Part shown: piece by piece, positions 19,211 to 27,057 of the stretch | Layout: the number at the start of each line of letters is the position of its first letter | Position numbering within the stretch: position 1 is the stretch's first letter | NCBI RefSeq assembly: GCF_021168555.1 | Contig: NZ_JAJOZS010000002.1 | Span: 186,001 to 250,000, forward strand | Source: Stenotrophomonas sp. MMGLT7 | GTDB lineage: Bacteria > Pseudomonadota > Gammaproteobacteria > Xanthomonadales > Xanthomonadaceae | DNA length: 64,000 bases | Direction: 5' to 3' | Position numbers and translations under genes: made by a program | The notes under the pieces: generated by a model | The model's input: only the letters and a program-made list of their open reading frames with translations | Told to the model about the DNA's origin: nothing | Database searches by the model: none

Positions 19211-19260
19211 GGCGAGAGTCCTTGGCTTGGCATCGTGAGATTCGGCATATGTTCCCTTGC

Positions 19261-19276
19261 GCAAGGGCCGTGCCAA
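19261..19276 (-). promoter_or_regulatory. Sigma-54 promoter of prpBC-acnD-prpFD
   Basis: The minus strand reads TTGGCACGGCCCTTGCG, an almost ideal -24/-12 element with GG-N10-GC spacing. It lies about 52 bp upstream of the prpB ATG; transcription would start near 19249. PrpR, encoded divergently, is the matching sigma-54 activator. Confidence 0.88.
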
Positions 19277-19317
19277 CTGCAAGTCGTTGATTTCTATGGT
19301 CGCGGCGTTTCGATTCT

Positions 19318-19351
19318 TGTTTCATATGTCACACTTGAACCATCAGAAACA
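19318..19351. promoter_or_regulatory. Candidate PrpR enhancer sites
   Basis: TGTTTC (19318-19323) and GAAACA (19346-19351) form an inverted repeat, and further GTTTC/GAAAC words occur at 19307 and 19357-19366. They sit 40-90 bp upstream of the -24 box, in the range for an activator of this class. The assignment is by position and symmetry only. Confidence 0.45.
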
Positions 19352-19353
19352 CG

Positions 19354-20946
19354 ATGAAACGAAACATGCCCGACCTCGATTCCGTACGACCGGCCATCTG
19401 GACAGTCAGCGTCTCGCGCCTGAGTGCCCTGCTGGCCGATGTCACCCCCGAGTTCGATGCGCGCGCCGCCATCGTCCCGGTCAACCTGGGTTTTGCCGAG
19501 GCGGTGGACGCCATCGGCCAGCGCCTGCGGCGCCAGCGCTGCGACGTGGTGGTCGCCGCCGGCTCCAATGCCGCCTACCTGCGCGCGCGGCTGGACGTGC
19601 CGCTGGTGCCGATCCAGGCCAACGGCTTCGACCTGATGGAAGCGCTGGCGCGCGCGCGGCGCATCGCCCCGCGCATCGGCGTGGTCACCCATGCCGGCGA
19701 TGTGCCCTCGTTCCAGCACTTCCAGGACAGCTTCGGACTGGAGATCGAGCACCGCCGCTTCGTCACCGCCGAGGACGCACGCCACTGCATCGCCGACCTG
19801 GCCGCCGCCGGCATCGAGGTGGTGGTCGGCACCGGCATGGCGATCGACCTGGCCGAGCAGGCCGGCCTGCCAGGGGTGCTGCTGTACTCGGCCGACTCGG
19901 TGCGGCGGGCGTTCGAGCAGGCCATCGAACTGGCGCGGACGCTGGCCCGCCCCGCCGCCGCCGACCCCGTCCTGCGTCGCCGCAGCCGCCGCGTCGCGCG
20001 CCAGGAGAAGCCGCTGCTGGGTGCCAGCCCCGGCATCGTCGAGGTACGCGAGCGCATCGCCCTGTACGCGCCGCATCCGGGCACGGTGCTGGTCGGCGGC
20101 GAGACCGGCACCGGCAAGGAACTGGTCGCCCACCACCTGCACGCCGCCAGCGGTCGCCGCGGCCGCTTCGTCGCGCTCAACTGCGGCGCCATCACCGAAT
20201 CGCTGCTGGAGGCGGAGCTGTTCGGCTACAGCGAGGGCGCCTTCACCGGCGCGCGCCGCGGCGGACGCATGGGCCTGGTCGAAGCGGCGGATGGCGGCAG
20301 CCTGTTCCTGGACGAGATCGGCGAGATGCCGCTGGGCCTGCAGACCCGGCTGCTGCGGGTACTGGAGGAACGCGAGGTGCTGCGCGTGGGCGCCACCGAG
20401 CCGGTGGCGGTGGACGTGCGGGTGATCGCCGCCAGCCTGCAGGCGCTGGAAGCCCAGGTCGCCGCGGGCCGCTTCCGCCGCGACCTGTACTACCGCCTGG
20501 CCACGCTGCGGATCGACATCCCGCCGCTGCGCGAGCGGCTGCAGGACCTGGACGCGCTGGTCGCCCACCTGTTCGGCCTGCCCGCGGCGCAGGTGCTGGC
20601 GCCCGAGGCGCTGGCGCGGCTGCATGCACATGCCTGGCCCGGCAACGTGCGCGAACTGCGCAACGTGGTCGAACGCCTGCAGATCCATCGCGCGGCCGCG
20701 GCGGACGGCGGCCCGATATCGCTGCGGCAACTGCTGGCGTGGACGCCGGAACTGGGCGAAGACGCCATCGCCCCGTCGCCAATGCCCTCCACTCCCGCTG
20801 GCTCGCCTGCCCCGCAACCGCGCAGGCCCGGTGCGGAAGCACTGCGCCAGGCACTGCAGCGTGCCGACGGCAACCGCGAACAGGCCGCGCGCCTGCTCGG
20901 CATCTCGCGTACCACGCTGTGGCGCTGGCTGCGCGAGATGCCATGA
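19354..20946 (+). CDS. prpR: PrpR, sigma-54-dependent activator of propionate catabolism
   Basis: PrpR senses 2-methylcitrate and activates the divergent prp operon. The 530-aa protein has an N-terminal PrpR_N sensor domain (about 1-185), a sigma-54 interaction AAA+ domain with Walker [10 protein letters not shown] and the GAFTGA loop ([11 protein letters not shown]), and a C-terminal Fis-type helix-turn-helix ([20 protein letters not shown]). The ATG at 19354 has no clear Shine-Dalgarno; the in-frame ATG at 19366 (MPDLD...) is equally possible. Confidence 0.95.
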   Translation: MKRNMPDLDSVRPAIWTVSVSRLSALLADVTPEFDARAAIVPVNLGFAEAVDAIGQRLRRQRCDVVVAAGSNAAYLRARLDVPLVPIQANGFDLMEALARARRIAPRIGVVTHAGDVPSFQHFQDSFGLEIEHRRFVTAEDARHCIADLAAAGIEVVVGTGMAIDLAEQAGLPGVLLYSADSVRRAFEQAIELARTLARPAAADPVLRRRSRRVARQEKPLLGASPGIVEVRERIALYAPHPGTVLVGGETGTGKELVAHHLHAASGRRGRFVALNCGAITESLLEAELFGYSEGAFTGARRGGRMGLVEAADGGSLFLDEIGEMPLGLQTRLLRVLEEREVLRVGATEPVAVDVRVIAASLQALEAQVAAGRFRRDLYYRLATLRIDIPPLRERLQDLDALVAHLFGLPAAQVLAPEALARLHAHAWPGNVRELRNVVERLQIHRAAAADGGPISLRQLLAWTPELGEDAIAPSPMPSTPAGSPAPQPRRPGAEALRQALQRADGNREQAARLLGISRTTLWRWLREMP

Positions 20947-21324
20947 GCGGCAAGCGCGGCACAGCAGCGGCAAGCACCGCGGCAAAGCCTCGGCCATGCC
21001 GGGCCGCACCTCCGGCTCGCATGAGCGCTGCCTACCCGCGCGTCGGCCGCGTGGAACCAACGACGGCCCACACGCATAGCCCGGGTAAGCGAAGCGCACC
21101 CAGAATGGCCGATTGACCGGCGCTCCTCCCGCTTACCCGGGCCACGGGTTCGTCGCCGGCAGCCGGTACCAAGCGCCCGCCCCGCCTCCGCCAACACGGC
21201 GAAAGAACATCCGCGGTGTAGCATGGACCTGCACCGCGCCACGGTGCTCCGATCCGGCGATCCACCCCGTTGCCGTCCCGTTCTCTTCCAGAAGTCCCCC
21301 CGGGGGGACGGCACCGGAAACCTC
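20947..21324. other. 378-bp spacer upstream of the YkgJ-type gene
   Basis: The spacer holds an inverted pair of the TTACCCGGGCTA-type element (CCGGGTAAGCGAAGCGCACC at 21081-21100 and CGCTTACCCGGGCC at 21130-21143) and a perfect 16-bp palindrome at 21294-21309. There is no convincing gene. Confidence 0.55.
21294..21309. promoter_or_regulatory. Perfect 16-bp palindrome GTCCCCCCGGGGGGAC
   Basis: The palindrome lies 15 bp upstream of the probable TTG start of the YkgJ-type gene, in the position of an operator or a translation-blocking hairpin. It is unlike any of the dispersed repeats in this window. Confidence 0.4.
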
Positions 21325-21651
21325 TTGCAACCACAGCCATCCGTAGCGACATCCCGCAAACCGCACTGCGACAGCTGTGATGCCGTCTGCTGCCGCCTGT
21401 TGGTGGTGGTGGAAGCCAGCGACAGCATCCCCGCCCACCTCACCCACCGCACCCGCGAAGGCTGGACGATCATGGCGCGCGACGAGGAAGGCTGGTGCGT
21501 GGCGATCGACCCGGCCACCATGCGCTGTTCCATCTACGAAACCCGCCCGGACACCTGCCGGCGCTTCGTCATGGCCGGCCCCTACTGCTGCGACATCCAC
21601 GACAGCTACCGGGAACAACGCCGCCGCGGCATCCCCATCACGATGTACTGA
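21325..21651 (+). CDS. YkgJ-family cysteine-cluster protein
   Basis: This small cytoplasmic protein (108 aa from the TTG at 21325) has the zinc/iron-chelating cysteine-cluster pattern: CDSCDAVCC near the N-terminus, RCSIYETRPDTCRRF in the middle and GPYCCDIHDSY after it. Family members bind zinc or iron; the biological role is unknown. The TTG start gives a protein of normal family length; an ATG at 21223 in the same frame would add 34 residues of low-complexity sequence crossing the palindrome at 21294. A small gene follows after 18 bp. Confidence 0.8.
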   Translation: MQPQPSVATSRKPHCDSCDAVCCRLLVVVEASDSIPAHLTHRTREGWTIMARDEEGWCVAIDPATMRCSIYETRPDTCRRFVMAGPYCCDIHDSYREQRRRGIPITMY

Positions 21652-21669
21652 CCGACCAGGAACGCACCG

Positions 21670-21843
21670 ATGGCCACTCCGCGCAACAAGGACAACACCT
21701 CGTTCACCCGCAGCGACCGCGCGGCCTCGGGCAAGGCACAGCTTACCCACGAACGCATCGACGCCGACCTGAAGAAGTTCGAGCGCGACGGCGGCACGAT
21801 CGAGAAGCTGGGCAATACCCCCGCGCTCAAGAACCAAGGCTGA
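21670..21843 (+). CDS. Small hypothetical protein (57 aa)
   Basis: This short, highly charged, Cys-free protein begins MATPRNKDNTSFTRSDRAAS and ends EKLGNTPALKNQG. The start has AGGA about 8 nt upstream. It is 18 bp behind the YkgJ-type gene and followed by a strong terminator, so the two form an operon. I recognise it only as a small conserved-looking protein of this family of bacteria and know no function. Confidence 0.7.
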   Translation: MATPRNKDNTSFTRSDRAASGKAQLTHERIDADLKKFERDGGTIEKLGNTPALKNQG

Positions 21844-21891
21844 GCACGGCGGCCGGCAGCCCTCCGCCTCTGCCAAGACGCCGGAAACGCA

Positions 21892-21916
21892 AAAAGCCGA
21901 CCCAGGGCCGGCTTTT
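21892..21916. terminator. Bidirectional terminator
   Basis: AAAAGCCG (21892-21899) and CGGCTTTT (21909-21916) form a stem with T-runs on both strands. It ends the YkgJ/small-protein operon on the plus strand and sits just past tRNA-Val on the minus strand, so it can serve both. Confidence 0.85.
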
Positions 21917-21932
21917 CGTGAGATGCGTCGCA

Positions 21933-22007
21933 TGGTGGGCGGTACAGGGATCGAACCTGTGACCCTTGCCGTGTGAAGGCAATGCTCTACCGCTGAGCTA
22001 ACCGCCC
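21933..22007 (-). tRNA. tRNA-Val (anticodon CAC), CCA encoded
   Basis: The minus strand gives acceptor arms GGGCGGT/ACCGCCC, a D-arm GCTCAGCGGTAGAGC, an anticodon arm TTGCC-TTCACAC-GGCAA with CAC at positions 34-36, the T-loop GGTTCGATCCC and an encoded CCA. It is 75 nt including CCA and lies 50 bp beyond the end of pilZ, at the end of the fab-tmk-holB-pilZ block. Confidence 0.95.
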
Positions 22008-22056
22008 GTGTTGCGAGCCGCGCATTATATAGCAGCTGCAACGCGCGTCAACGCCA

Positions 22057-22413
22057 TCACAGCGTCTGGGTCGGCTTTTCGCCGCCGAGCGCACCGGCCA
22101 GCAGGGGCTCGATGCGGTTGCGGACCGCCTCGCCCTCGCTGCCTTCGGCCAGTTGCACGCCGATCCCGGCGGTGCGGTTGCCCTGCGCCCCCAGCGGCGT
22201 CACCCATACCACCTTGCCGGCCACCGGCAGGCGATCGCTGGAATCGGGCAGCGTGAGCAGCAGGAACACCTCGTCGCCGAGGAAGTAGCGCTTGGGCGTG
22301 GGCACGAAGATGCCGCCGTTCTTCACGAACGGCATGTAGGCGCTGTACAGCGCGGCGTTGTCGCGGATGGCCAGCGAAAGAATGCCCTGGCGTGCGGTGG
22401 TGGCGGCGCTCAT
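22057..22413 (-). CDS. pilZ: PilZ-domain protein
   Basis: The 118-aa protein contains the PilZ-like core (YMPFVKNGGIFVPTPKRYFLGDEVFLLLTLP... KVVWVTPLG) and lacks the RxxxR c-di-GMP motif at its N-terminus, as in the founding PilZ of Pseudomonas and Xanthomonas that binds PilB rather than c-di-GMP. Those proteins are needed for type IV pilus assembly. It starts at 22413, where ATGA overlaps the holB stop, with GGGGAG upstream. Confidence 0.93.
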   Translation of the reverse strand: MSAATTARQGILSLAIRDNAALYSAYMPFVKNGGIFVPTPKRYFLGDEVFLLLTLPDSSDRLPVAGKVVWVTPLGAQGNRTAGIGVQLAEGSEGEAVRNRIEPLLAGALGGEKPTQTL

Positions 22414-23384
22414 CGTCGGCTCCCCTGCTGCAATGTCGGCGCTCTCCCATCCTGTGCTGCTTCGCGCCAGGCCAGCAGCAGATCGGCCACCGCCAGATCG
22501 CTGCGAACGGTGGTGTGCAGCAGATCGCGGGTCCGGTTGGCCGCATCGAACCAGTCCGCCAGCTTGTGCAGGCGCGCCGCTGCGGTCAAGCCGGCCGCGG
22601 CCTGCGCCAGCGCCAGGTCGGCGGCGTGACGCAGGCGCAGGTCGGCGTGCTCGTCGCCGGTCCAGCGCTGCGCTGCCTCGACCACGCCCAGGCGGCCGCT
22701 GCCGACCTGCTCCAGGTCGGCGATCACCTGCCGGCGCAGCGCCAGCCCGTCCTCGCGCAGCCACTGGTCGGCCAGGCCGGGATGGCCGCGGGCGGCGTCC
22801 AGCGCCTCGGCGGCGGTCTTTTCCGGATGGCCCTGCGCCAGCAGCCAGACCATAGACTCGGCGCGCGGCGGCAGCTTGAATTCCAGCCGCTGGCAGCGGC
22901 TGCGGATGGTCGCCGGCAGACGCGCCGGCTGCGCGCTGATCAGCCACAGGTAGCGGCCGGGCGACGGCTCCTCCAGGGTCTTGAGCAGTGCGTTGCAGGC
23001 GGCGCGGTTGATGGCGTCGGCCGGATCGACGATCACCACCTGCGCCACGCCGTACTGCGGCGTCAGCGCCAGCTTCTCGGAGATCGCGCGCACCTGCTCG
23101 ATGACGATCTCGGTACGCAGCTTGTCGCCCTTATGGTTGGGGACGAACGACACCAGTTGCAGGTCCGGATGGGTGCCGGCGGCGATCAGCTGGGCATGGC
23201 GCGCGCGCGTGGCCGCATCCTCGCCCTGCTCCAGCACGTGCGTGGCCAGCCGCAGCGCGACCTCGCGCTTGCCCAGTCCGGCCGGGCCGCAGATCAGCAG
23301 GCCGTGGCCGAGGCGGCCGGCGTCGAGCGCGGCCACGGTCTGGTCGTAGGCGCGCTGCTGCCAGGGCGAGAACACGGTACTCAT
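22410..23384 (-). CDS. holB: HolB, DNA polymerase III delta' subunit
   Basis: Delta' is the stator of the clamp loader. The 324-aa protein begins MSTVFSPWQQRAYDQ, has a degenerate P-loop (GPAGLGKRE, lacking the GKT/S of ATPase subunits, as is normal for delta'), [10 protein letters not shown] and the SRC motif in IRSRCQRLE. It overlaps tmk by 4 bp upstream and pilZ by 4 bp downstream, indicating a translationally coupled operon. Confidence 0.95.
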   Translation of the reverse strand: MSTVFSPWQQRAYDQTVAALDAGRLGHGLLICGPAGLGKREVALRLATHVLEQGEDAATRARHAQLIAAGTHPDLQLVSFVPNHKGDKLRTEIVIEQVRAISEKLALTPQYGVAQVVIVDPADAINRAACNALLKTLEEPSPGRYLWLISAQPARLPATIRSRCQRLEFKLPPRAESMVWLLAQGHPEKTAAEALDAARGHPGLADQWLREDGLALRRQVIADLEQVGSGRLGVVEAAQRWTGDEHADLRLRHAADLALAQAAAGLTAAARLHKLADWFDAANRTRDLLHTTVRSDLAVADLLLAWREAAQDGRAPTLQQGSRR

Positions 23385-24049
23385 GCCGTTTCCCCGCGCG
23401 CGACGAAGGCGGCCACCTGCGCGGCGACGTCGGCGGCCACGCCGGCCGGCGGCTGGCCGGCGTCGATCATGCGGAAGCGCCCGGGATCGTCCTGCGCGCG
23501 CCGGCGGAAGGCCTCGCGCACACGCTCGAAGAAGTCGTCGCGCTCGTTCTCGATGCGGTCCGGCCACAGGTCGCGGCCGCTGGCGCGGGCACGGCCGACG
23601 CGCACGTCCACGTCCAGCAGCAGCGTCAGCCCGGGCTGCAGGCCGACCGCGCGCCGCTCCAGGTCGGCGATCCACTGCAGGTCCAGGCCGCGGCCGGCGC
23701 CCTGGTAGGCATAGCTGGAGTCGGTGAATCGGTCGCTGACCACGAAGGCGCCGCGGGCCAGCGCCGGGCGTACCACCTCGCGCACGTGCTGGGCGCGCGC
23801 GGCGAACACCAGCAGCAGTTCGGTTTCCGGCGCCAGCGGTTCCTCGATCTCCAGCGCGGGCGCGCCTCCGAGCACCAGCTCGCGGATGCGCTCGGCCAGC
23901 GGCGTGCCGCCGGGCTCGCGGGTCAGCACCACGTCGTGGCCCTGCGATTGCAGCCAGTCGCGGATGGCATTGATGGCGGTGGTCTTGCCGGCGCCTTCGC
24001 CGCCTTCCAGGCTGATGAAGCGCGGGTGCCGCAGCAGCGCCGGGGTCAT
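23381..24049 (-). CDS. tmk: Tmk, thymidylate kinase
   Basis: Tmk converts dTMP to dTDP. The 222-aa protein has the P-loop EGGEGAGKTT near residue 15, the DR(Y/F) motif with SDRFTDSSYAYQGAGRGL, and a LID region RASGRDLWPDRIE. The ATG at 24049 overlaps the stop of mltG by 4 bp. Confidence 0.96.
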   Translation of the reverse strand: MTPALLRHPRFISLEGGEGAGKTTAINAIRDWLQSQGHDVVLTREPGGTPLAERIRELVLGGAPALEIEEPLAPETELLLVFAARAQHVREVVRPALARGAFVVSDRFTDSSYAYQGAGRGLDLQWIADLERRAVGLQPGLTLLLDVDVRVGRARASGRDLWPDRIENERDDFFERVREAFRRRAQDDPGRFRMIDAGQPPAGVAADVAAQVAAFVARGETA

Positions 24050-25143
24050 GGCCGGGCCTCGGCCGGGGCCTGGCGCAGCCGTTGCAGGTAGCGCGCCACC
24101 GCGGCGGTGTGTTCGGCGTAGCTGTCGCTGAACACGTGCGCGCCGGAGCCGTCGCCGACCGCGACGAAATACAGGCTGCTGCCCTCGGCCGGCTTGACCG
24201 CCGCGCGCAGCGCATCGCGCCCGGGCATGGCGATCGGCGTCGGCGTCAGCCCGGTGCGGGTGTAGGTGTTGTACGGCGTGTCGGTGACCAGGTCGCGCTT
24301 GCGGATGTTGCCGTCGTAGTTCTCGATCCCGTAGATCACGGTGGGGTCGGTCTGCAGCTTCATGCCCAGCTTGAGCCGGCGCGCGAACACGCCGGCGATC
24401 TGCGGCCGCTCGGCCGGCAGTGCGGTTTCCTTCTCGACGATGGAGGCCAGGATCAGCGCCTGCTCGGGCGTTTCCAGCGGCAGGTCGGCGGCGCGCGCGG
24501 CCCAGGCCTCGGCCAGCGCGGCATCCATCGCCGCATGCGCGCGGCGCAGCAGGTCCAGGTCGGAATCGCCGCGCTGGTAGAGATAGGTCTCCGGCAGGAA
24601 GCGCCCTTCGGGATGCTGGCCGGGGAAGCCCAGCCGCTGCATCAGCGCGGCGTCGTCCAGTCCGGCGGTCTCGTGCAGCAGCGGCGTGGCCGCGTCCAGC
24701 GCGGCGCGCAGCTGGCGGATGTTCCAGCCTTCGACCACGGTGAAGCGGTACTGGATCACCCGGCCGTCGCGCATGCGCAGCAGCAGCTCGCGCGGGCTGG
24801 GCGCCGGCTGCAGCGCATACTCGCCGACCTTGAGCTTGCCGGCGGCGCCGAGTTCGCGGGCCAGCAGCTGCCATTCCAGGTCGTGCCCGGCGTGGACGCC
24901 GGCCTCGCGCAGCTTGCGCACGACCACCTTGAGCGAATCGCCGGAGGCGATCGTCACGCTGGGCTGGCCGGTGGCGACCGGGGTTGCGGCGAACTGCTGG
25001 TAGTGCTGCCACGACCACGCAGCACCGCCGGCAACGGCCAGCACGAGCACCAGCAATATCGCCACCACCGCCAGACACCCGCGCTTGACTGCCGCCACGA
25101 CCACCTCGAATCCGATTTCGCGGCGCGCAGGATACCGCGCCAC
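24046..25143 (-). CDS. mltG: MltG, endolytic murein transglycosylase
   Basis: MltG is an inner-membrane lytic transglycosylase that cuts nascent peptidoglycan strands. The 365-aa protein has one N-terminal membrane helix (CLAVVAILLVLVLAVAGGAA), a LysM-like segment, and the YceG domain with the catalytic glutamate in LILASIVEKETA and the GMKLQTDPTVIYG motif. The true start could be a downstream GTG at 25104 or 25098, giving a short tail before the membrane helix. It heads the mltG-tmk-holB-pilZ cluster. Confidence 0.94.
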   Translation of the reverse strand: MARYPARREIGFEVVVAAVKRGCLAVVAILLVLVLAVAGGAAWSWQHYQQFAATPVATGQPSVTIASGDSLKVVVRKLREAGVHAGHDLEWQLLARELGAAGKLKVGEYALQPAPSPRELLLRMRDGRVIQYRFTVVEGWNIRQLRAALDAATPLLHETAGLDDAALMQRLGFPGQHPEGRFLPETYLYQRGDSDLDLLRRAHAAMDAALAEAWAARAADLPLETPEQALILASIVEKETALPAERPQIAGVFARRLKLGMKLQTDPTVIYGIENYDGNIRKRDLVTDTPYNTYTRTGLTPTPIAMPGRDALRAAVKPAEGSSLYFVAVGDGSGAHVFSDSYAEHTAAVARYLQRLRQAPAEARP

Positions 25144-25210
25144 GCCGCAACCCCGCCAAACCCGCCCGGGTTGCCTCCGGTAGCGGCGTCAGCCGGGACC
25201 TGACCTTGCT

Positions 25211-25392
25211 GGGACCTGATTGGTGCCAAGTGCCAGTTTTCGCATCGAACCCGACCGTCGTCCCCGCGAAGGGGGGGACCCGGTGCCTTGTCGCGGCAGA
25301 AGCTCATGTAGCTGGGGCCCCGCCTTCGCGGGGACTACGACCGAAAGGCCGTAGCGATGAGCAAGGACTGGAACTCGGCACCGATCGGTCCC
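25211..25392. mobile_element. MITE-like element with ISXO2-type ends
   Basis: This ~182-bp segment between pabB and mltG carries imperfect terminal inverted repeats: GGGACCTGATTGGTGCCAAG... at 25211-25236 and, read on the minus strand from 25392, GGGACCGATCGGTGCCGAGT.... The left end matches the right end of the insertion sequence at 57889 in 23 of 26 positions. There is no transposase inside; the interior holds a GTCCCCGCGAAGG palindrome pair (about 25258-25340). Just outside the right end is half of the REP (GACTGAAGTCGCTCCTGC, 25410-25427), as beside the full-size element. The full extent is by eye. Confidence 0.6.
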
Positions 25393-25433
25393 GGGGAAAA
25401 GGCCCCGCGACTGAAGTCGCTCCTGCATCGTCC

Positions 25434-26801
25434 CTACAGGGACTTCGACGCCGCAAAGGCGCGCAGCAGCCCGCGCGCCTTGGCGCGGGTCTCATCCAGC
25501 TCGAGCTGCGGATCGGAATCGGCGACGACGCCGGCGCCGGTGCGGAAGCGCGCGCCGGTTCCCGCGACTTCCGCGCTGCGGATCAGGATGTTGAGGTCCA
25601 GGTCGCCATCGCGGCCGAGCCAGCCGAAGGCGCCGGTGTAGGCGCCGCGCGGGGCGCGCTCCAGCTCGGCGATGATCTGCATGCAGCGCACCTTGGGGCA
25701 GCCGGTGATGGTGCCGCCGGGGAACACCGCCGCGATAACCTCGCCCGGCGTGACGGCCCGGCGCAGCCGCCCGCGCACGTTGCTGACGATGTGGTGGACG
25801 TGGGCATAGCTCTCCACCGCCATCAGTTCATCCACCTGTACGCTGCCCGGGGCGCAGATGCGCCCCAGGTCGTTGCGCTCCAGGTCGATCAGCATCACGT
25901 GCTCGGCGCGCTCCTTGGGATGGCCGACCAGCTCGCGGATGCGCGCGGCATCGTCGTCGCCGGGAAAGCGCGCGCGGGTGCCGGCGATCGGGCGGGTCTG
26001 CACGACATCGCCGCGCACCGACACCAGCCGCTCGGGCGAGGAACTGACCACGGCACGCCCCTGCGCGACGAACAGGCCGGCGAACGGCGCGGGATTGGCG
26101 GTCCGCAGCCGCGCGTGCAGCGCCACCGGCGACAGCGGGCGGGCGAAGCGCGCCTGCCAGGCGCGCGAGATGTTGGCCTGGAACACGTCGCCGGCACGCA
26201 GGTACTCCAGCACCCGCTCCACCCCTGCGGTGAATCGCGCCGGATCGTCCTCCTCGATGGCGACCGGCGCCTCCCAGCCAGGCAACGGCGGCAGCGCCAT
26301 CGCCGTCCCGGCATCGGCGGCGATGCGTTCGAGCAACGGTTCCTGCCCCGGCTCGGCCACGGCGAAGCATGTGCCGTCGCGGCGGTCGCGCAGCAGCGCC
26401 GCGGGGCAGCGCAGCGCCAGCGCGACCGGCACGCCATCGGCGCGCATCGGCAGCGCCAGCACCGGTTCCACCTGCGCGGCCAGTTCATAGTCCAGCAACA
26501 GCGCCCAGCCGCCGCGGAACGGCAACGACGCGGGCGGCGCGGCCACGTCGATGCGCTCCGTCCGCCATGCGGCGTCCAGCGCAGCGAGGAAGCCGCCGGC
26601 GACCGCCGCGCCGCGCAGGTCGCGCACCCGGCCATCGGCCTCCAGGCGCAATCCGCTGCCGTCGGCCATCAGCAGCAGGTCCCAGCGGCCATGCTCGGTG
26701 CCGGAGGCGGTGGATTCGTACAGCGCCGGGTAGCGCTGCGGCGCGAGCCGGTGCAGCGCCAGCAGGTCGGTATCGGCGCGCAGGGGTCGAATGAGGGTCA
26801 T
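25434..26801 (-). CDS. pabB: PabB, aminodeoxychorismate synthase component I
   Basis: PabB forms 4-amino-4-deoxychorismate from chorismate with ammonia from PabA, for folate synthesis. The 455-aa protein has the chorismate-binding domain with PIAGTRARFPG, DLERNDLGRICAPGSV and PGGTITGCPKVRCMQIIAELE. The start MTLIRPLRAD at 26801 avoids a longer frame that runs into the BIME repeats. It lies downstream of fabF, as in many gammaproteobacteria. Confidence 0.93.
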   Translation of the reverse strand: MTLIRPLRADTDLLALHRLAPQRYPALYESTASGTEHGRWDLLLMADGSGLRLEADGRVRDLRGAAVAGGFLAALDAAWRTERIDVAAPPASLPFRGGWALLLDYELAAQVEPVLALPMRADGVPVALALRCPAALLRDRRDGTCFAVAEPGQEPLLERIAADAGTAMALPPLPGWEAPVAIEEDDPARFTAGVERVLEYLRAGDVFQANISRAWQARFARPLSPVALHARLRTANPAPFAGLFVAQGRAVVSSSPERLVSVRGDVVQTRPIAGTRARFPGDDDAARIRELVGHPKERAEHVMLIDLERNDLGRICAPGSVQVDELMAVESYAHVHHIVSNVRGRLRRAVTPGEVIAAVFPGGTITGCPKVRCMQIIAELERAPRGAYTGAFGWLGRDGDLDLNILIRSAEVAGTGARFRTGAGVVADSDPQLELDETRAKARGLLRAFAASKSL

Positions 26802-26893
26802 CGGCCTGGAGTGATGGGGGATGCGCGGTGGCGCGGTTGTCCCTTCCGGCTTCCGGAAAGCCCGCTTCCTGGAAAGCCCGAATCTTCGTCCTC

Positions 26894-27023
26894 TCTCCTT
26901 CTCCCGCTTGCGGGGGAAGGTGCCCGAAGGGCGGATGGGGGCTGTTCGGAGCATCGGGAAGCAACAGCAAAAGCCCCCTCATCCGGCGCTGCGCGCCACC
27001 TTCTCCCGCGAGCGGGAGAAGGG
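26894..27023. repeat. Inverted BIME pair between fabF and pabB
   Basis: CCTTCTCCCGCTTGCGGGGG (about 26899) and the opposite copy CACCTTCTCCCGCGAGCGGG (about 26997) flank a core with GGGCGGATGGGGGCT and AGCCCCCTCATCCGGCGCTG. The unit resembles the ones at 12573-12815 and 16829-16951, including the GGGAAGCAACAGCAAAAG spacer. Confidence 0.75.
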
Positions 27024-27057
27024 GAGGCTCCTGCGAGGACGAGCCCGGCGGGCGGCT

